Shown: piece after piece, positions 34,606-47,302 of the stretch | Numbering within the stretch: the first letter of the stretch is position 1 | How the letters are laid out: each line of letters starts with the position of its first letter | Assembly (NCBI RefSeq): GCF_041956535.1 | Contig: NW_027192194.1 | Coordinates: 217,444 to 281,443 of the forward strand | From: Calcarisporiella thermophila CBS 279.70 | Lineage: Eukaryota; Calcarisporiellomycota | Direction of reading: 5' to 3' | Length of the DNA: 64,000 bases | The notes under the pieces: model-generated | Told to the model about the DNA's origin: nothing | Database searches by the model: none | Seen by the model: the letters and a program-made list of their open reading frames with translations, nothing else | Program-made: the position numbers and the translations under genes

Positions 34606-35796
34606 CTACAAAATGAAATCATTCTCAAAACAATCTACATTTTCTTCACCTTCTTCTTCATCAGTTTCATTTTCACCCATCTCCAATTCATCCCTCTCCA
34701 TGTTCAATGATAATTCCGGATTTTCATCCTTCCTATCTTCTTTAAGTGACTCTGCTACCTGCACTGAGTACTCGCTCTTTGCAATTTTAGTATACTTTGG
34801 GTCGCGAGGCCCATCACATGTCACCCTTAGATCCCGTCGTTCTACAACTCTACTGGCAAAAACAACACGTAACTGTTTGTGCAAATAAATTCTTCGACGA
34901 TCTGTGCAGCAAAATTGAGCATGAAGGGCATAGCATACTCCACCGGTGGGGGTCGCCGTGGTTTGCCGCAAGAAAGTCTTAGTTCCAGCGGGCATATCCG
35001 AAAAATCATAGGGCAATAAAAACACTTTCAACGCTGTTTTGTTTGGATTTTTGATCACTATCTGGAGTTGCCCACGGGGAGGCAGCTGATACCCAATATT
35101 TTGCCGAGGAATATGCGTTCCAAGATCCACGTGGCCAACGTATGGCGACTGGTCCTCATTACCAAGGGAGTAAAAATACGCGGGGAATAGGACAGTTATA
35201 TGGCCAGGACAGCGAAGATCATGTTTACATTTCCCATGACCTATGACTCCAATCTGGGCGATGAATGGGATGGAAGGAGAAGAGGGATGCATCGACATAC
35301 GACCGCTAAGCAGAGATTCCTAAAATAGACCAAATGTGATTGAGTACCCTAAATGAAAATGTAATTGCAAAGGTATATTAACCTCATAGCTCCCGACTAA
35401 GTTTCCAACCAATAACTCTCCGCTTCCCATCGAAGCACGTCTAAATCCTCGTACTCCCTGGCTATTCTTTTTGCAATCATCTTTTTTCAGATTGGTGAAT
35501 GGCGATACACTAAACCGTTGATTCCGCCTTTCCACAGTACTATCGCAAGCATTCTCATTTTTGATCCTGCGAATTGGGGTTTCGTATGGTGTCGAATCGG
35601 AATTTATCAGTCTGTGTGGGCCGGTATGGATGCAATATGGGTGATAGCCATTTGTAGAGTAGGTGTTGATAGTAGAATATGATTTTAGCTTAGGGGACCG
35701 CGAGCGGGATACCGTAAATTTGAAACTATCCGCGGATTTATTTGTCGGAGGTGGGGCGCAATCCAGAGGAATGGAATCAAAGGTGGGGGCCGGCAT
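34606..35796 (-). CDS. Atos/FAM214-like protein
   Basis: Two exons, 35796-35383 and 35319-34606, giving 375 residues. The core matches the conserved Atos (FAM214) module: GSYEESLLSGRMS, IPFIAQIGVIGHGKCKHDLRC, PSPYVGHVDLG-like (SPYVGHVDLG), GQLQIVIKNPNKTALKVFLL, PYDFSDMPAGTKTFLRQ, and the C-terminal YLHKQLRVVFASR strand. In animals this family includes transcriptional regulators needed for macrophage invasion (Drosophila Atossa) and mammalian FAM214A/B. In fungi the role is largely unknown. The N-terminal 135 residues are Ser/Pro/Arg-rich and probably disordered. The C-terminus is a very acidic tail (DEEEGEEN). The intron falls exactly inside the SYE-ESLLSGR motif. Confidence 0.88.
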
Positions 35797-36383
35797 AATT
35801 TCAGAGAGGAGAGCAAAATACTAAAAGAAGTTAAGACACTGAGATTAGGACATGCTCCGGATATAGTGTGGTGGAAAAGAAATTGTATGTTCCCCATTTC
35901 TAATTTACTCACACAGAATTAAGATCTCTCAACTACCTCCTTAATTACAATTTCCCCACAACGACATAAATATTCTCCAATGACAAAAGTCACGAAGAAT
36001 AACTGTAGACTATGTTCCAGCACACACACTTTCTAAAACTTTTTCCTCGCTGTTTTATTGATCCCTTGTTGTTTGTAGAGGAGAGAATAATGTATCGGAA
36101 ATTGAAGAAAATTTTTATCGACGATAGGAACAGTCACACCCTAGCCATTTCATTCATTAAAGATAACATATATTGATGTTAATAGGAAATTATTTGTTAC
36201 TCAAGATAAAAAAAAGCAAAAAGGGATCGAGGTGATATATTCTTACACATATATAAAGAGGACAATAACAAAAGAGATTTATCTACATTGAAAAAGAAAT
36301 AAGAAAACAGTTAAAATTATCAAAAGGAGGCAAAAGAGAAAGCAAAATATAAAATAAAAAAATCTTCCGACAGCTCCAAAAGA
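35797..36383. other. intergenic region
   Basis: About 590 A/T-rich bases between the Atos-like start and the Azf1-like stop (same strand). A purine-rich stretch at 36270-36360 fits a 3' untranslated region. No gene seen. Confidence 0.4.
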
Positions 36384-37485
<1,102 letters not shown>

Positions 37486-37639
37486 GGTAAAGAGTGCAAA
37501 TTTCAAAAGATTTCAAAAGAAAAAAAAAAATACATATATATGAAATTAATGGTAACCTAACCTCTTTAAAGTCACGCTTTCTTTATTCTCAAACTCATTC
37601 GCGTCTAATATAAAGGTACCTTTGCCTGAATTTCGACTG
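37486..37639. promoter_or_regulatory. short divergent promoter, Azf1-like / IVY1
   Basis: 154 bp between two divergent start codons, A/T-rich with an AAAAAAAAAA run near 37520. The plus-strand open frame 37349-37543 is a shadow of the Azf1-like first exon. Confidence 0.55.
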
Positions 37640-39354
37640 ATGTCAAATTACGAAACTTCATTTGCTCGACCTACTTCTTCGGCAACTTCCTACGCTACTA
37701 GCGAGCTTCCTTTAGATCTTCCTATAGTGCTTACTAGGCAAGATCTCTGTGCTACTCAAGATGCTTATGCTGAATTACTCCGCTCTGCTAGAGCTTATCG
37801 CACTCAGATGACAATGCTCGCCCAGACCGCTGCAGATTTTGGTAATGCACTAGAGAATATGGCTAGAAATAAGGGTGCATTAGACTACGGTAAAATAAGA
37901 GCATTCATATAATTCTACCCAAAATGATGAATTAAAAATTATTTTTGATATCGATAGGCTCAGGTCTTCATGCGGCCGCAGGATTTCACTTCTTGATTTC
38001 CAATCACTATCAAATTCTGGTAAATGTTAAACCGGAGCTGTGATAAGATGATAAAAAACTATTTTTTATAGCCTGGAGACTAATTAATGTTCTAAATGTT
38101 TTGTAGAGCGATGCTTTTAACCAATATTTCGAGACACCTTTAACTGAGAGATTCGAAATCTATAAGACAGAAGTGAAGGTATACAACACTGAAAAATTCA
38201 GAAACGCTTGGGACGCTAAGACAAGTTTTTTTTTTTTTGAAATGTAGCAAAACCAAAATAACTATGATAAGACAATGCGAGAAATGAGCGAAAAAATTAA
38301 AAAAACGGAAGCTAAAAATTTCAAGAGTGGGAGAAAGAAACAGCGAGGTATAATATTGCTCACTTATTTATTTTGCTCGGATTATAATGGATTTGATTCC
38401 GATAGATCTTGTACAGTTTCGCCGTGCCTTACAAGAGCTCACTCAGCAAGTTGACGAATTAGAGCAGTTTAAACATGATCATTATTTCCAGGTACTAAGT
38501 ATTGAACAAAAAAACTTCGACATGATTCTCTCGAAGACTGCTGCAATAATCCGGGGAGAGGTCGATATATACGAGCGGATCGCCAACAAAGGTTTGGCAG
38601 ATCAACAGTTAGAAATGGTATATATACTCCGTATTGTCATATAACACCGCTCTCGATTTTGAAATTTTTTAATATTCCATCCTCTTACAATTAGATGATT
38701 ACCACCGGATTCAACCCCTTTAACACTTATCAAACCTCAGATGAATACCATCAAATCTTTAGCGTTCTTCCTCCAGTTCCAATACTCTCCAATCCTCCGG
38801 CTGAATCATCACAAGCACAACACAAATACCGAAACCCAATTGGGGGTTTGGTAGATTTAGAAGAGAGCTCTAGTGATATACATTTCCATCATCAGCACCA
38901 GCGAAATCTTTCAACTGATGCAACTCAAAGGAGTCCTCGTGTTGAATCAAAAAGAAAATGCGATCAGGAACCACTTGAAACAAGATCGGATGAATTCGAT
39001 TTATTCCAGGCACAAAAAAGTCGCATATCAACCGGCCCATCCTTACAGCAATTTTCGGTAGATAAGGAAGAACAAAGTCAGCCGGCATTACCATCATCTC
39101 ATCCGAAAGACTCAGCAATCGAGGCAGTTACGCAGAGATCACCAAAACAGAGCAATCAATCTAATTGCTCGTTAGGAATGGAATCAGAAAGCAAAGAGCA
39201 AGATGAGGACGAACCTGTCAGTAGTATCTCTCACATTCATATTGGTGACGACTCGGAATTACTCCGCAATCAAGAGTTCAATTACTCGTTTCAACGAGAG
39301 ACAAGTCAAGATATTAATGAAATAGATAAACAGGACCTTGCTAATATGCAATAA
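37640..39354 (+). CDS. IVY1: Ivy1-type phospholipid-binding I-BAR protein
   Basis: Inverse-BAR-like protein of the vacuole/endosome membrane that in yeast binds Ypt7 and Vps33 and signals to TORC1 and Fab1. Six exons: 37640-37889, 37958-38019, 38107-38178, 38248-38347, 38406-38617 and 38695-39354, giving 451 residues. The helical lipid-binding domain covers about residues 25-235, with motifs LPIVLTRQDLCATQDAY, AADFGNALENMARNKGA, GLHAAAGFHFLISNHYQIL, KTEAKNFKSGRKKQRDL and ERIANKGLADQQLE. The C-terminal half is Ser/Gln/Glu-rich and unstructured. The last intron interrupts immediately before MITTGFNPF. Functionally close to the VPS41/HOPS gene 5 kb away (same membrane), although not adjacent. 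Confidence 0.88.
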
Positions 39355-39688
39355 CTACCTATGTTAAGAATATCATGTTAAATATTCTCTTTAATTATTC
39401 CTTGCTCTATATTTTAATTGTAAAAACCCTTGCTCCTCCCTTTTTCCTATCTACCAGCAGTCATTTTTATTTTCTCATTTTTTTTAGTGCTAAATCAACT
39501 GAGTATTATGTTTTCTTATTTTAAGCAGCTGTGCTTTAGTGTTTGTTAAATTTTATGTTTTTGTTACCCCCCCCCCCCATTAATGTACAGTGCGTAGAAG
39601 ATGTATTTAGAATTTTTTCACGCTAAAATAAAGCACAGAGTTAGAAAAGTATAGTCTTTCTATTACTTCTTTCGATATATAATAAAAT
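39355..39688. other. convergent 3' region with 12-base C run
   Basis: 334 bp between convergent IVY1 and COQ7. T-rich, with a C homopolymer at about 39567-39578. Fits two 3' untranslated regions; no gene. Confidence 0.5.
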
Positions 39689-40547
39689 TCAAACTCTCTC
39701 AGCGACCCAAATCGCAGCTTTGCATCCCTGGCTGATGACTCCAGATAGAAGTGTATGGAGAGGTGCCTAGCATGTAAAAGTAGTTATATATTTTGACAAT
39801 GAATTAACAAGGATAGCCAAGAAGAGTGTACTTTTTGTGCATCATGGTCAACAGCTGTATCTAGGTGCTCAAGCTCTTCATCGCGAAACTTTGCAATAAT
39901 CTATATCGAAAAAATGGACAGTAAGTCTGAATTACAACAGGCACTATTTTATATGATCTACCTTACGAAGTTCAGCGATATCTGGATGGTCAATCTTCAA
40001 TAACTCTCTCAATTGGCTATAAAGGTAAGAAGGTTCGTTATTTTATATTAATTGATTTGAAAATATATTTTGAAATATACTCATTATAATGTCCTCCTAT
40101 AACTGTCTCTACGGCCTCTGTACAAGCCATTGCTGCTTCTTTCCCTAATAATGCCGTTCCTGCTCCTAAAACAAATCCAGCTGCTTCCCACAATGGTCTT
40201 AATGCTGACGGCCTAGCTCGATATTTCCCAATTAATTCGTCAAAAACTCTCAAATGATTCTTTTCTTGCTCCCACATGTGCTCTAGTATAGGTTTAAGCT
40301 TTTTATCACGCCCAAGAACAAAGATTTGCCCTTGATATATATAATTTGCGCCAACTTCACCAGCCTGATCGACACGCAACATTTGTGATAAAAGTGCACG
40401 TTGTGAAGGAGTGAGATTTAGAGGTACTTCGGATTTTGAGTTAGAATCGGGTAGAGATGCATCTGAGGCGGGAGGCGAGGATGTAGTAGAAGTTGTGGCA
40501 AGGGTGCGCATTGGCACTGCAAGTTGAAACGTAGCACGTCTGAGCAT
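39689..40547 (-). CDS. COQ7: Ubiquinone biosynthesis hydroxylase COQ7 (demethoxyubiquinone hydroxylase)
   Basis: Di-iron mitochondrial enzyme that hydroxylates demethoxyubiquinone, the penultimate step of coenzyme Q synthesis, in the inner-membrane CoQ synthome. Four exons: 40547-40081, 40016-39962, 39900-39832 and 39766-39689, giving 222 residues. The N-terminus is Arg/Ser/Thr-rich and lacks acidic residues for about 28 residues, as expected for a matrix-targeting peptide ([17 protein letters not shown]). All di-iron ligand motifs are present: [32 protein letters not shown] and [13 protein letters not shown]. It ends [10 protein letters not shown], close to other fungi. Well conserved and certain. 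Confidence 0.97.
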
Positions 40548-40624
40548 TCTTGATTAGTTATTCCTCCAAACTCTCTAAAATAAAATAAAAATCTCTAAAT
40601 AGTTGCCGCAATCATACGATATTT

Positions 40625-40864
40625 ATGGGCCTAAATTTTGGTGATGACTGCGTATTGATTGACAAGTTCATTACAAATACCGAAATTAAAGAGAGTTATG
40701 AGAATAAAAAGCCTATTAAGATATTGGAAGGATGTTCACAAAAATTAGACGAAATAGAGGGATTTAATAAGCTTCAGTTAAGCTACAATGGCTCTGTATT
40801 TGCTAATTTTCCAAGCTATAAAGTGTTTATTAAATATAGTATTTATTACATGATTCTACAATAA
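40625..40864 (+). CDS. possible small protein (79 residues), antisense overlap with SEL1-repeat gene
   Basis: An ATG-initiated frame of 79 codons starting 78 bp from the divergent COQ7 start and running 19 bp past the stop codon of the convergent SEL1-repeat gene. The composition is ordinary for a soluble helical protein (KILEGCSQKLDEIEGFNKLQ). I recognise no family. It may be a real small gene, a first exon, or chance; the region has no better explanation. Confidence 0.25.
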   Translation: MGLNFGDDCVLIDKFITNTEIKESYENKKPIKILEGCSQKLDEIEGFNKLQLSYNGSVFANFPSYKVFIKYSIYYMILQ

Positions 40865-42658
40865 CTTCCTCCTTTGCTATCACCATTATCCTTGGTGTTA
40901 TTATTTTCCTTTTCAAGTGTCTCCAGCACTTTGAGGGACTTCAATGCACCTTTACCGATCGGCCCACCACGCGTAATAGCCGCTTCAAACAAACGGCGTG
41001 CTTGAATAAGATCGCGGGAAATACCTCGTCCTTCAAGATACATATTCCCCAAGTTAATCTAAAATATACAGGAAATATACAATAAGTTAAAATAAAGGGA
41101 TATCGTTAACACGCATATGCTGGGCTCTAACCTGAGCAAGTTGGAAGCCCTGCGCAGAAGCCATTTTCCAATATTCTACTGCCATTTTATAGTCCTGCTG
41201 AACACCATCTCCGGTAAAATAGCGAAAACCGACATTGTATTGAGCCTCAGCAAGACCTTAATATAATAATTCTAAGAATTCGTGTCATCCTATTTCTTTC
41301 GGTAAGAACATTTTACCTTTCATTGCAGCTTTCTCAAAGTAAGAGAACGCTTTTTGACTATCAGGGTTCGGAAAATATTCATTGGAGCCATAATATACAC
41401 CAAGCATGAACGTACACTGGGCATTTCCTTTGTAAATTTTTAATAAACAATATTAATACTTTACACACTTTGCTATCAGAAAAATCCCAAAGAAATTTAA
41501 TCACTTGAAATTGTGACATACCAGCATCGTGGCCTCGTTGGAAATAATGAAGAGCCTTCTCATGGCTCTTTTCAATTTCACCCTTACCATATCTATATAT
41601 TCGTCCAAGCTCTGCCCAAGCCGAGTTGGCACCTCCACGTCCAGCTAGCTCATACAATTCTAAAGCTTGTTTACTTTGTTTAGCCTCACGCATATATATT
41701 GATGCCAAATTGAGTTGAGCATGAGGATGACCCTTTCTTGCGAGATTAGTTAATATTTCAACACCTTTCGCTTCATCTTTAACAATCCCTGGGCGACCTT
41801 TTGCATTAAATGATATATGAAATAAGGTATTAATATGTGATTTATCAAACTGTGAGAAAAATGACCATATATAAAAACCTCTATAGAGCATAGTGCCATA
41901 TCCAAATGCTGCTGTATCATCTCCTCCTGCCATTGCTATACGAAAGAGCTCTAGCGCAACCGGCGCACCTGATAAATTATTGAAAATTTTTGTAAACAAA
42001 GAGTAATCAATATATCCACTAAAGGGCAATAAATTAAAATACCATATGGTTCTGTAACGATCGTTTGGGCTAGTGTAGTAAGTTCGGTTGGCTTTGATTT
42101 CGCCACTGGAAAGGTCATATGAATTGGATAACTGATGGCTGTTAAGGAATACAAGCAAACTTACTTCTAAGTATATGATCTTCTGGAACAGTACCATCCT
42201 TTAGTCGTTCCAACACTAGTTCTATAATTCTCTTTTGTTCGTCAACAGATAAAGATGTAAGCTTATGCTGAGTCCGAGCTTTCAATTTGTCGTCTGAGGC
42301 TAGTACATCTGCAGAAAACTCCAAAATTGAGCTATACAATTACCATAATAACGTACCAAAGACATACCCTTCAAAAACAATTTCTTTACATTAACAGTAG
42401 CCCCTTCATTATCCTTAGCTTGTTCTTCGATAGTATTTCCCTTATTCCGCCTATTGCATAACCCATTTATTAATTTAGTGATTAAATTGCTTTTAAAATA
42501 TAGACTAACGCATTCTGCTCGAGAAATGGCTCAAAAATTCCGCCTATTCGATGAGGATTAACTGTAGAAACTCCACGAAGAGGATATGAGTTCTGGTGAT
42601 ATGATACCCGCCACGTTGCGCGTGCGAATGCGCGAGTTGTTGACCGTAATGGTATCAT
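40846..42658 (-). CDS. Mitochondrial SEL1-repeat (TPR-like) protein
   Basis: Nine exons: 42658-42510, 42450-42368, 42308-42165, 42105-42043, 41968-41879, 41797-41522, 41427-41317, 41256-41132 and 41058-40846, giving 417 residues. The N-terminus (MIPLRSTTRAFARATWRVSY) is basic and Ser/Thr-rich with no acidic residues, a typical matrix-targeting peptide. A charged helical linker follows, and then at least six SEL1/TPR-like repeats from about residue 150. Clear copies are AWAELGRIYRYGKGEIEKSH, YNVGFRYFTGDGVQQDYKMA and LGNMYLEGRGISRDLIQA. Such proteins act as assembly or adaptor factors; the partner is unknown here. Two introns have weak donors (GTTTTT, GTATTT), placed by repeat continuity. It shares an 88-bp divergent promoter with the Laa2-like gene. 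Confidence 0.85.
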
Positions 42659-42746
42659 TAATATCGAAATAAAAATATCAATGGATAAGTGACGGTGAAT
42701 CCCAATTTTTTATAATCTGAGCAACTTAGTCACAATCGTCTTTGAA
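42659..42746. promoter_or_regulatory. 88-bp bidirectional promoter
   Basis: Only 88 bp separate the start codons of the SEL1-repeat gene (minus) and the Laa2-like gene (plus). A/T-rich; both promoters and leaders must fit here or overlap the coding sequences. Confidence 0.6.
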
Positions 42747-44010
42747 ATGGAATCGATTCATTCAGCCGAAATGTCTGCAGAGGAAGAATGGGGAGAAACT
42801 ACTTTAGAAAAGGGATTGGAAGGAGGGGATGATTTCGGCGACTTTGACGATTTTAACAATGGAACTGCAGGTGGAGATGATTTTGACGATTTCACCGATT
42901 TTGTTGCAACAGCACAAGAGACAAACTTTGATTCGACACCTGAGCAGGTGTCCACCGATACTATTACTCAGGACACAAGGCCTTCAATCTTAAAAGTGAT
43001 TAAATCTACCTATTATAAACCGAATTTGTTGTAACCTGTATTATATATGCTAGCAACTTAATTTCCAACTTGATGCGCGCGAGTTAGCTACAGAATTTAC
43101 CGAAACATTAAATGCATTCTATCCGATGGACATGTTGCCTCTGGATGACTTTTCTCACCTGCCCTCCGGCTCACGCGACCGGATGTTATATTTGGAATCA
43201 AGGTAATAAACTCATACCGTTGATTTGCTTGATCTTCAAAAGCTCATATTGTTATTGTAGTATGAAAATGTGGAAAAAATACTCAACCGATAGGGTGTTC
43301 TATAATCCGTTCTCTAAAACAAAAGGGCAATTCAGATGGCGCCAATCTCATATACAGAAAGCATATTTAGAAGCTCTAGGAGTTGATGTTAATTGTTATA
43401 CGGTAAGGCCATATTCTTATTTATAATTATGCGTCGTATTTTTACTTTTATTTTATTGTAGGACAATAAGCCAGTTAATAGCCCAACTCAATTAAAAACT
43501 AATTCATCTACCAAAAGAAAAGAATCTCCTCCTCCCGAAATTTACAAAGATGTTGACATTGATATCGCCAAACAACTTTGCGCTATTCCTGCAGATGAAC
43601 TTACTAAGAAATCTCCCTCCGAACTTAACGCACTTCGTGCTGAGCTTCTTGACTGGACACGCAGAATATCTGGCGCTCTAACATACTGGCTTGATCAGCG
43701 TGAACAGGCTGCCATGGATTCTGAGACTTACAATCATCTAATAGGCCATCTGCTTGGGCATGCTCAACGCAATAGGGTACAAAATAGACGGAGTGGCGAA
43801 AGCTGGAATAACGGAATGGCAAGTGCATGGAGGAAAAAAAATTCTTCTTCTCTGGGTTTCCCAGGTTTGAAGGGAAGAAAAGCAACATCTGGACAGTCAA
43901 CACCATCATTAGCAGCCGCCTCAAATCCATCTGCGTCTGCGTCAACCATCTCGATATCTCTTAGAGAAGAAACTGATGTATCTTCAGCATCTCGACGGTT
44001 ATCAATGTGA
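42747..44010 (+). CDS. Laa2/aftiphilin-like clathrin-adaptor accessory protein
   Basis: Four exons: 42747-42995, 43054-43202, 43261-43402 and 43462-44010, giving 362 residues. The N-terminus carries acidic phenylalanine motifs (WGETTLEKG, DDFGDFDDFNN, DDFDDFTDF) of the kind that bind AP-1/GGA ear domains. The middle contains a conserved fungal block (LPSGSRDRMLYLESSMKMWKKY, DRVFYNPFSKTKGQFRWRQSH). A helical segment follows (LAALRAELLDWTRRI-like), then a Ser/Thr-rich tail. This layout fits fungal relatives of yeast Laa2, which with Laa1 helps recruit AP-1 at the trans-Golgi/endosome. The assignment rests on motif type and order rather than a strong family signature, so orthology is tentative. 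Confidence 0.65.
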
Positions 44011-44134
44011 ATAGCTAATGTATAGATGTCTTATGGACATTTTTCAATGAATCGTTTTGTAACATACTTTTATAACATATAAATAATTAGATGTTTAAAA
44101 TAACATCACAATATAAAGATTACTTCGAGATGAG

Positions 44135-44975
44135 TCATTTTCTCGGAAATGGTATAAACTGCTTCAAGCCTCCTCGCTTTAAGGTCAACATAGCTATAAA
44201 TGTGATTGTCGCAAAAAGGGTTATGTGCTGCATCTTTCCCAATGCGTGTTTTTTACGAATAATCGCTAGATCTTTCTCCACTTCAACAGTAGTAGAATCG
44301 GTTGGAAAACTTTTAGAAGGAATAGGTTGCTCTAGAAATTGACAAAGTTGCTCCCAGCCCTCTTTTATATTATAAATTAAGAGGCGATCCTGGGGAATGC
44401 AGCGCTTAACTTCCTCGATATGCTCTAAATATATGCCATAAGCATATTTGGGGTCATCTAATTGACCGTGAAATAGACCCTGAACCACCAATGTGTCCCA
44501 CAGTTTATTCGCAGTATATGAAGAATAAAATGGCCAAGAGCTAGGGGAGGATCGTTGAAGACACCGCGAATTATTGTACCTAGTGTAAATATAACACTTT
44601 TAATAAAATATAATTTTATATAAATGGAAAAGGTAAATTTACCATTGAGAAGGAGAATCGCTCACAGTTAATATTACCTTCGCATCAGGATATTGATCTA
44701 GTAGCTCGCGATAAAATGCCACCCCAATCCAATCCACTATTGCATCACTTCCATCTAAAAGCTTTTCCCAGTCTACGCGTTTTCCTTGCCACGCGTCAAG
44801 CCATGGTCGCTCTTGCACCTTAGTGGTATGCAATACTTTATATCCGAGGCTAGTTAGAGCTTGATCGAGAGTTGAGGTTCCCGTTCCACCAAATCTATAA
44901 TATAACATTTAGATCCACTCTGGGGGTTAAGGCTAATAAAAACATTTACCCCACTCCAATAATTTTTAGAGGCAT
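44135..44975 (-). CDS. P-loop sulfotransferase-like protein with C-terminal membrane anchor
   Basis: Three exons, 44975-44950, 44894-44643 and 44597-44135, giving 246 residues. The start MPLKIIGVGFGGTGTSTL is the modified P-loop (PAPS-binding type) of the fungal/animal Sulfotransf_4 family, followed by ALTSLGYKVLHT, the DAIVDWIGVAFYRELLDQYP substrate segment and VILTVSDSPSQ. The exon 2-3 junction is the weak point. The frame closes only with an acceptor at TTAAAAG, which turns the family's usual Trp after SPSQ into Cys. The stronger-looking CACTAG acceptor would keep Trp-Tyr but shift the rest out of frame. The C-terminus has one hydrophobic segment (ITLFATITFIAMLTL), suggesting an ER/Golgi tail anchor. 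Catalysis is unproven. Confidence 0.65.
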
Positions 44976-45379
44976 AATGATTTATTCTTTTGTCTTTTAA
45001 AAATGAAAAATATTTGTCAATAAACTTGATATAAATGATAGCAAAATTGGCAACCAATTTCCTAGAGAACAAATATATGAAAAACTAGACTATAAAAAAA
45101 ATTAGATAATATGTAATCGAGCAAAATAAATATTTAATTTGCTCGATTATCTTTTAATTTTAAATATTCAATTATAATTACAAAAGATTAATGGAGAGTT
45201 ACCACTAGTGCTAGTTATTAGTAGTCTGACATAATAAATTGATCTCGAGATATTATGATTATTGAATAAATTAAAAATTTGTAATTCATGTGGAAATAGT
45301 TATGGAAATATATTTACAACTTAAATACACAGAAGCCAACCTCAGCCTATCTTTTTTTTTTTTCAAACTTGCTCATATA
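44976..45379. other. intergenic region
   Basis: About 400 very A/T-rich bases between the sulfotransferase-like start and the Rrn9-like stop (same strand). No gene seen. Confidence 0.4.
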
Positions 45380-46838
45380 TTAACTGTGGGCTTTTCGTAG
45401 GTGTTTCATCAGGAATAAATGATTATGAAATCGTTTATGGCACTGTGGACATCGTGGGTATGGATACATGAGCTCCATTTGCTTTTGTTCGCGAACGCTT
45501 TTCAGTATTGGGATATGATAGTGTTTCGAACTTTCTCCGCATTTCTTGTTAAGATCTAGATGAAAAAAGCTTTGGGAGCTGTTCTACACATTCGAAATTT
45601 TACCTAATTTCTATAAGCTCACCTCTTAAAATTGAAGTTAGGTCTTCGGAATTATCCTTTTCAACATAGGCTTCAATCCGTTTCAAGTCAGATGCGACCT
45701 TAGATCTATTAACAGGAAGGGCTTAATTCAAACAAAGTAAGCGTAGGCATTAATGTATATGGTTATTAGTTATTTATACTCGGTTTTACCATTTAACTCA
45801 TCCTCTTCAAGTGATTTTGTCGATAAGCATCGAGCAGCAGATACAACGCTAATTGATAAATACATTTATTAAATGTAAATCCAAAGAAAATTGCACACAA
45901 GTGGTCATACTTAAAAGGTATCCCGATGTTCTCGGCAGCATTCAACACCGTTTTCCAGTCGACATGCTTAGTTCGATAGTAATGTTTAGCCCTTGTGATT
46001 ATAAAAATATCAATCTGCTACAATGATTATAATAGGAGCGATAGTAAATCAGACTCACCCCAAGTGCCTTTCTATATGTGCATTGTATACTGCTGTCTCA
46101 TTTAAAATATCCCCCATCATTTTTATCATACGATTCTTAATGAGCTCTTTATGCTCTTGTAAGAGTGATTTTCCTTGTGATCTTACTGTACGTTCAATTA
46201 TGATATCGAGCTCTTTACCAAAATCATCGTCCATCGCACTACTGTCTGAACTTTGTGGCATAGAGCTAAGAGCAGTGGAGGGCCAGATATCCTGCTCAAT
46301 TCGTGATCGCTTATTGGGAAAATCTTCAGGTTCTTTAAAGAATTCACATTCATCAATGTAGCTCGGTCGAGATTTTCTAATAATACATGGTATAAAGATT
46401 ATTCACCGAAAGTTATTAATAAAAAAAACTCAACACTTACGGTCCTCCTAAATTCTCTGGTAATGGCCAAGTTAACCATAGGTTTAAAGCTGATCTGGGA
46501 TTAGAGTAACTATTTGAAGATTATTATTAGAAGAGGCAAAAATATATAAACTTTTCAATACTCAACCACAATTCATCCTCTTTCTTTCGCCGATGAGTTA
46601 GTTTGATATGCCTGGCATAGTCACGCTCATAATCTGCTTGCAGTTGTCTAAGAATTTCACCAAACTGCTCACGACGCTGTTGAGCTGACCGCTGCCTTTT
46701 ATCCTTCTTTGTCTCACTTTTGATTTCGTCAAAGAGTCTAACATATTCATGATCGGTGAGATCAATATTCTCATATAGATCGGAGGTTGTATTTTCTACA
46801 TAGCAGTGTTCTCGAAGTTGTTTATCTGTGTCTGCCAT
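45380..46838 (-). CDS. Rrn9-like RNA polymerase I upstream activation factor subunit with C-terminal C2H2 finger
   Basis: Seven exons: 46838-46552, 46494-46441, 46376-46059, 45991-45911, 45848-45790, 45721-45623 and 45555-45380, giving 357 residues. All lengths sum in frame. An N-terminal charged coiled coil (AQQRREQFGEILRQLQADY) leads into NLWLTWPLPENLGG, which looks like the tryptophan-proline core of the Rrn9 domain. A long helical region is followed by KHVDWKTVLNAAENIGIPF and NVVSAARCLS, again as in fungal Rrn9 proteins. The C-terminus has one zinc finger (CPQCHKRFHNHLFLMKHLRKAH). Rrn9 belongs to the UAF complex that commits rDNA promoters to polymerase I in yeast. Family recall is by motif; I am moderately sure. 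Confidence 0.6.
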
Positions 46839-47302
46839 GATAAACTTCCATCAGTTAATGAGGCTATACAATATTTAACGGCTATTGAAAAATTATATAT
46901 GTTGTGACCGCTTTTTTCGTGATACTTTTTCACAACCAGATACAGTTTGATACATTAACTATGAGAATTTATATAGATTTACTCTTCGCTTTTTATCTAA
47001 CTGCTGCCAGAAAAAATCCCCTATTTTACAATATCTAGTATTTAAGTCATGTAATTGCAAAAACAAGTTGTCACGACGAATTTATGAAGCTTTTAATTGT
47101 TGCCGGAAACGAAATTTTAGGATGGATACAATTGAATGTATGTTTAGAATGGTAAAGGATAGTATAAGTTCTATATGCTGCATCTACTCTACTCAATGGC
47201 ATCGTCTTGAATAGGACACAGATATGTCAAAGCAAATTAAATATTCAACAATGAAAGCAAAAAAGACAAAATTACAAATTGTTCCAACCAAAATAAAACA
47301 TC
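46839..47302. other. intergenic region
   Basis: About 460 A/T-rich bases between the Rrn9-like start and the L30 stop (same strand). Two tiny frames occur (near 46962 and 47093, under 26 codons); neither is supported as a gene. Confidence 0.4.
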
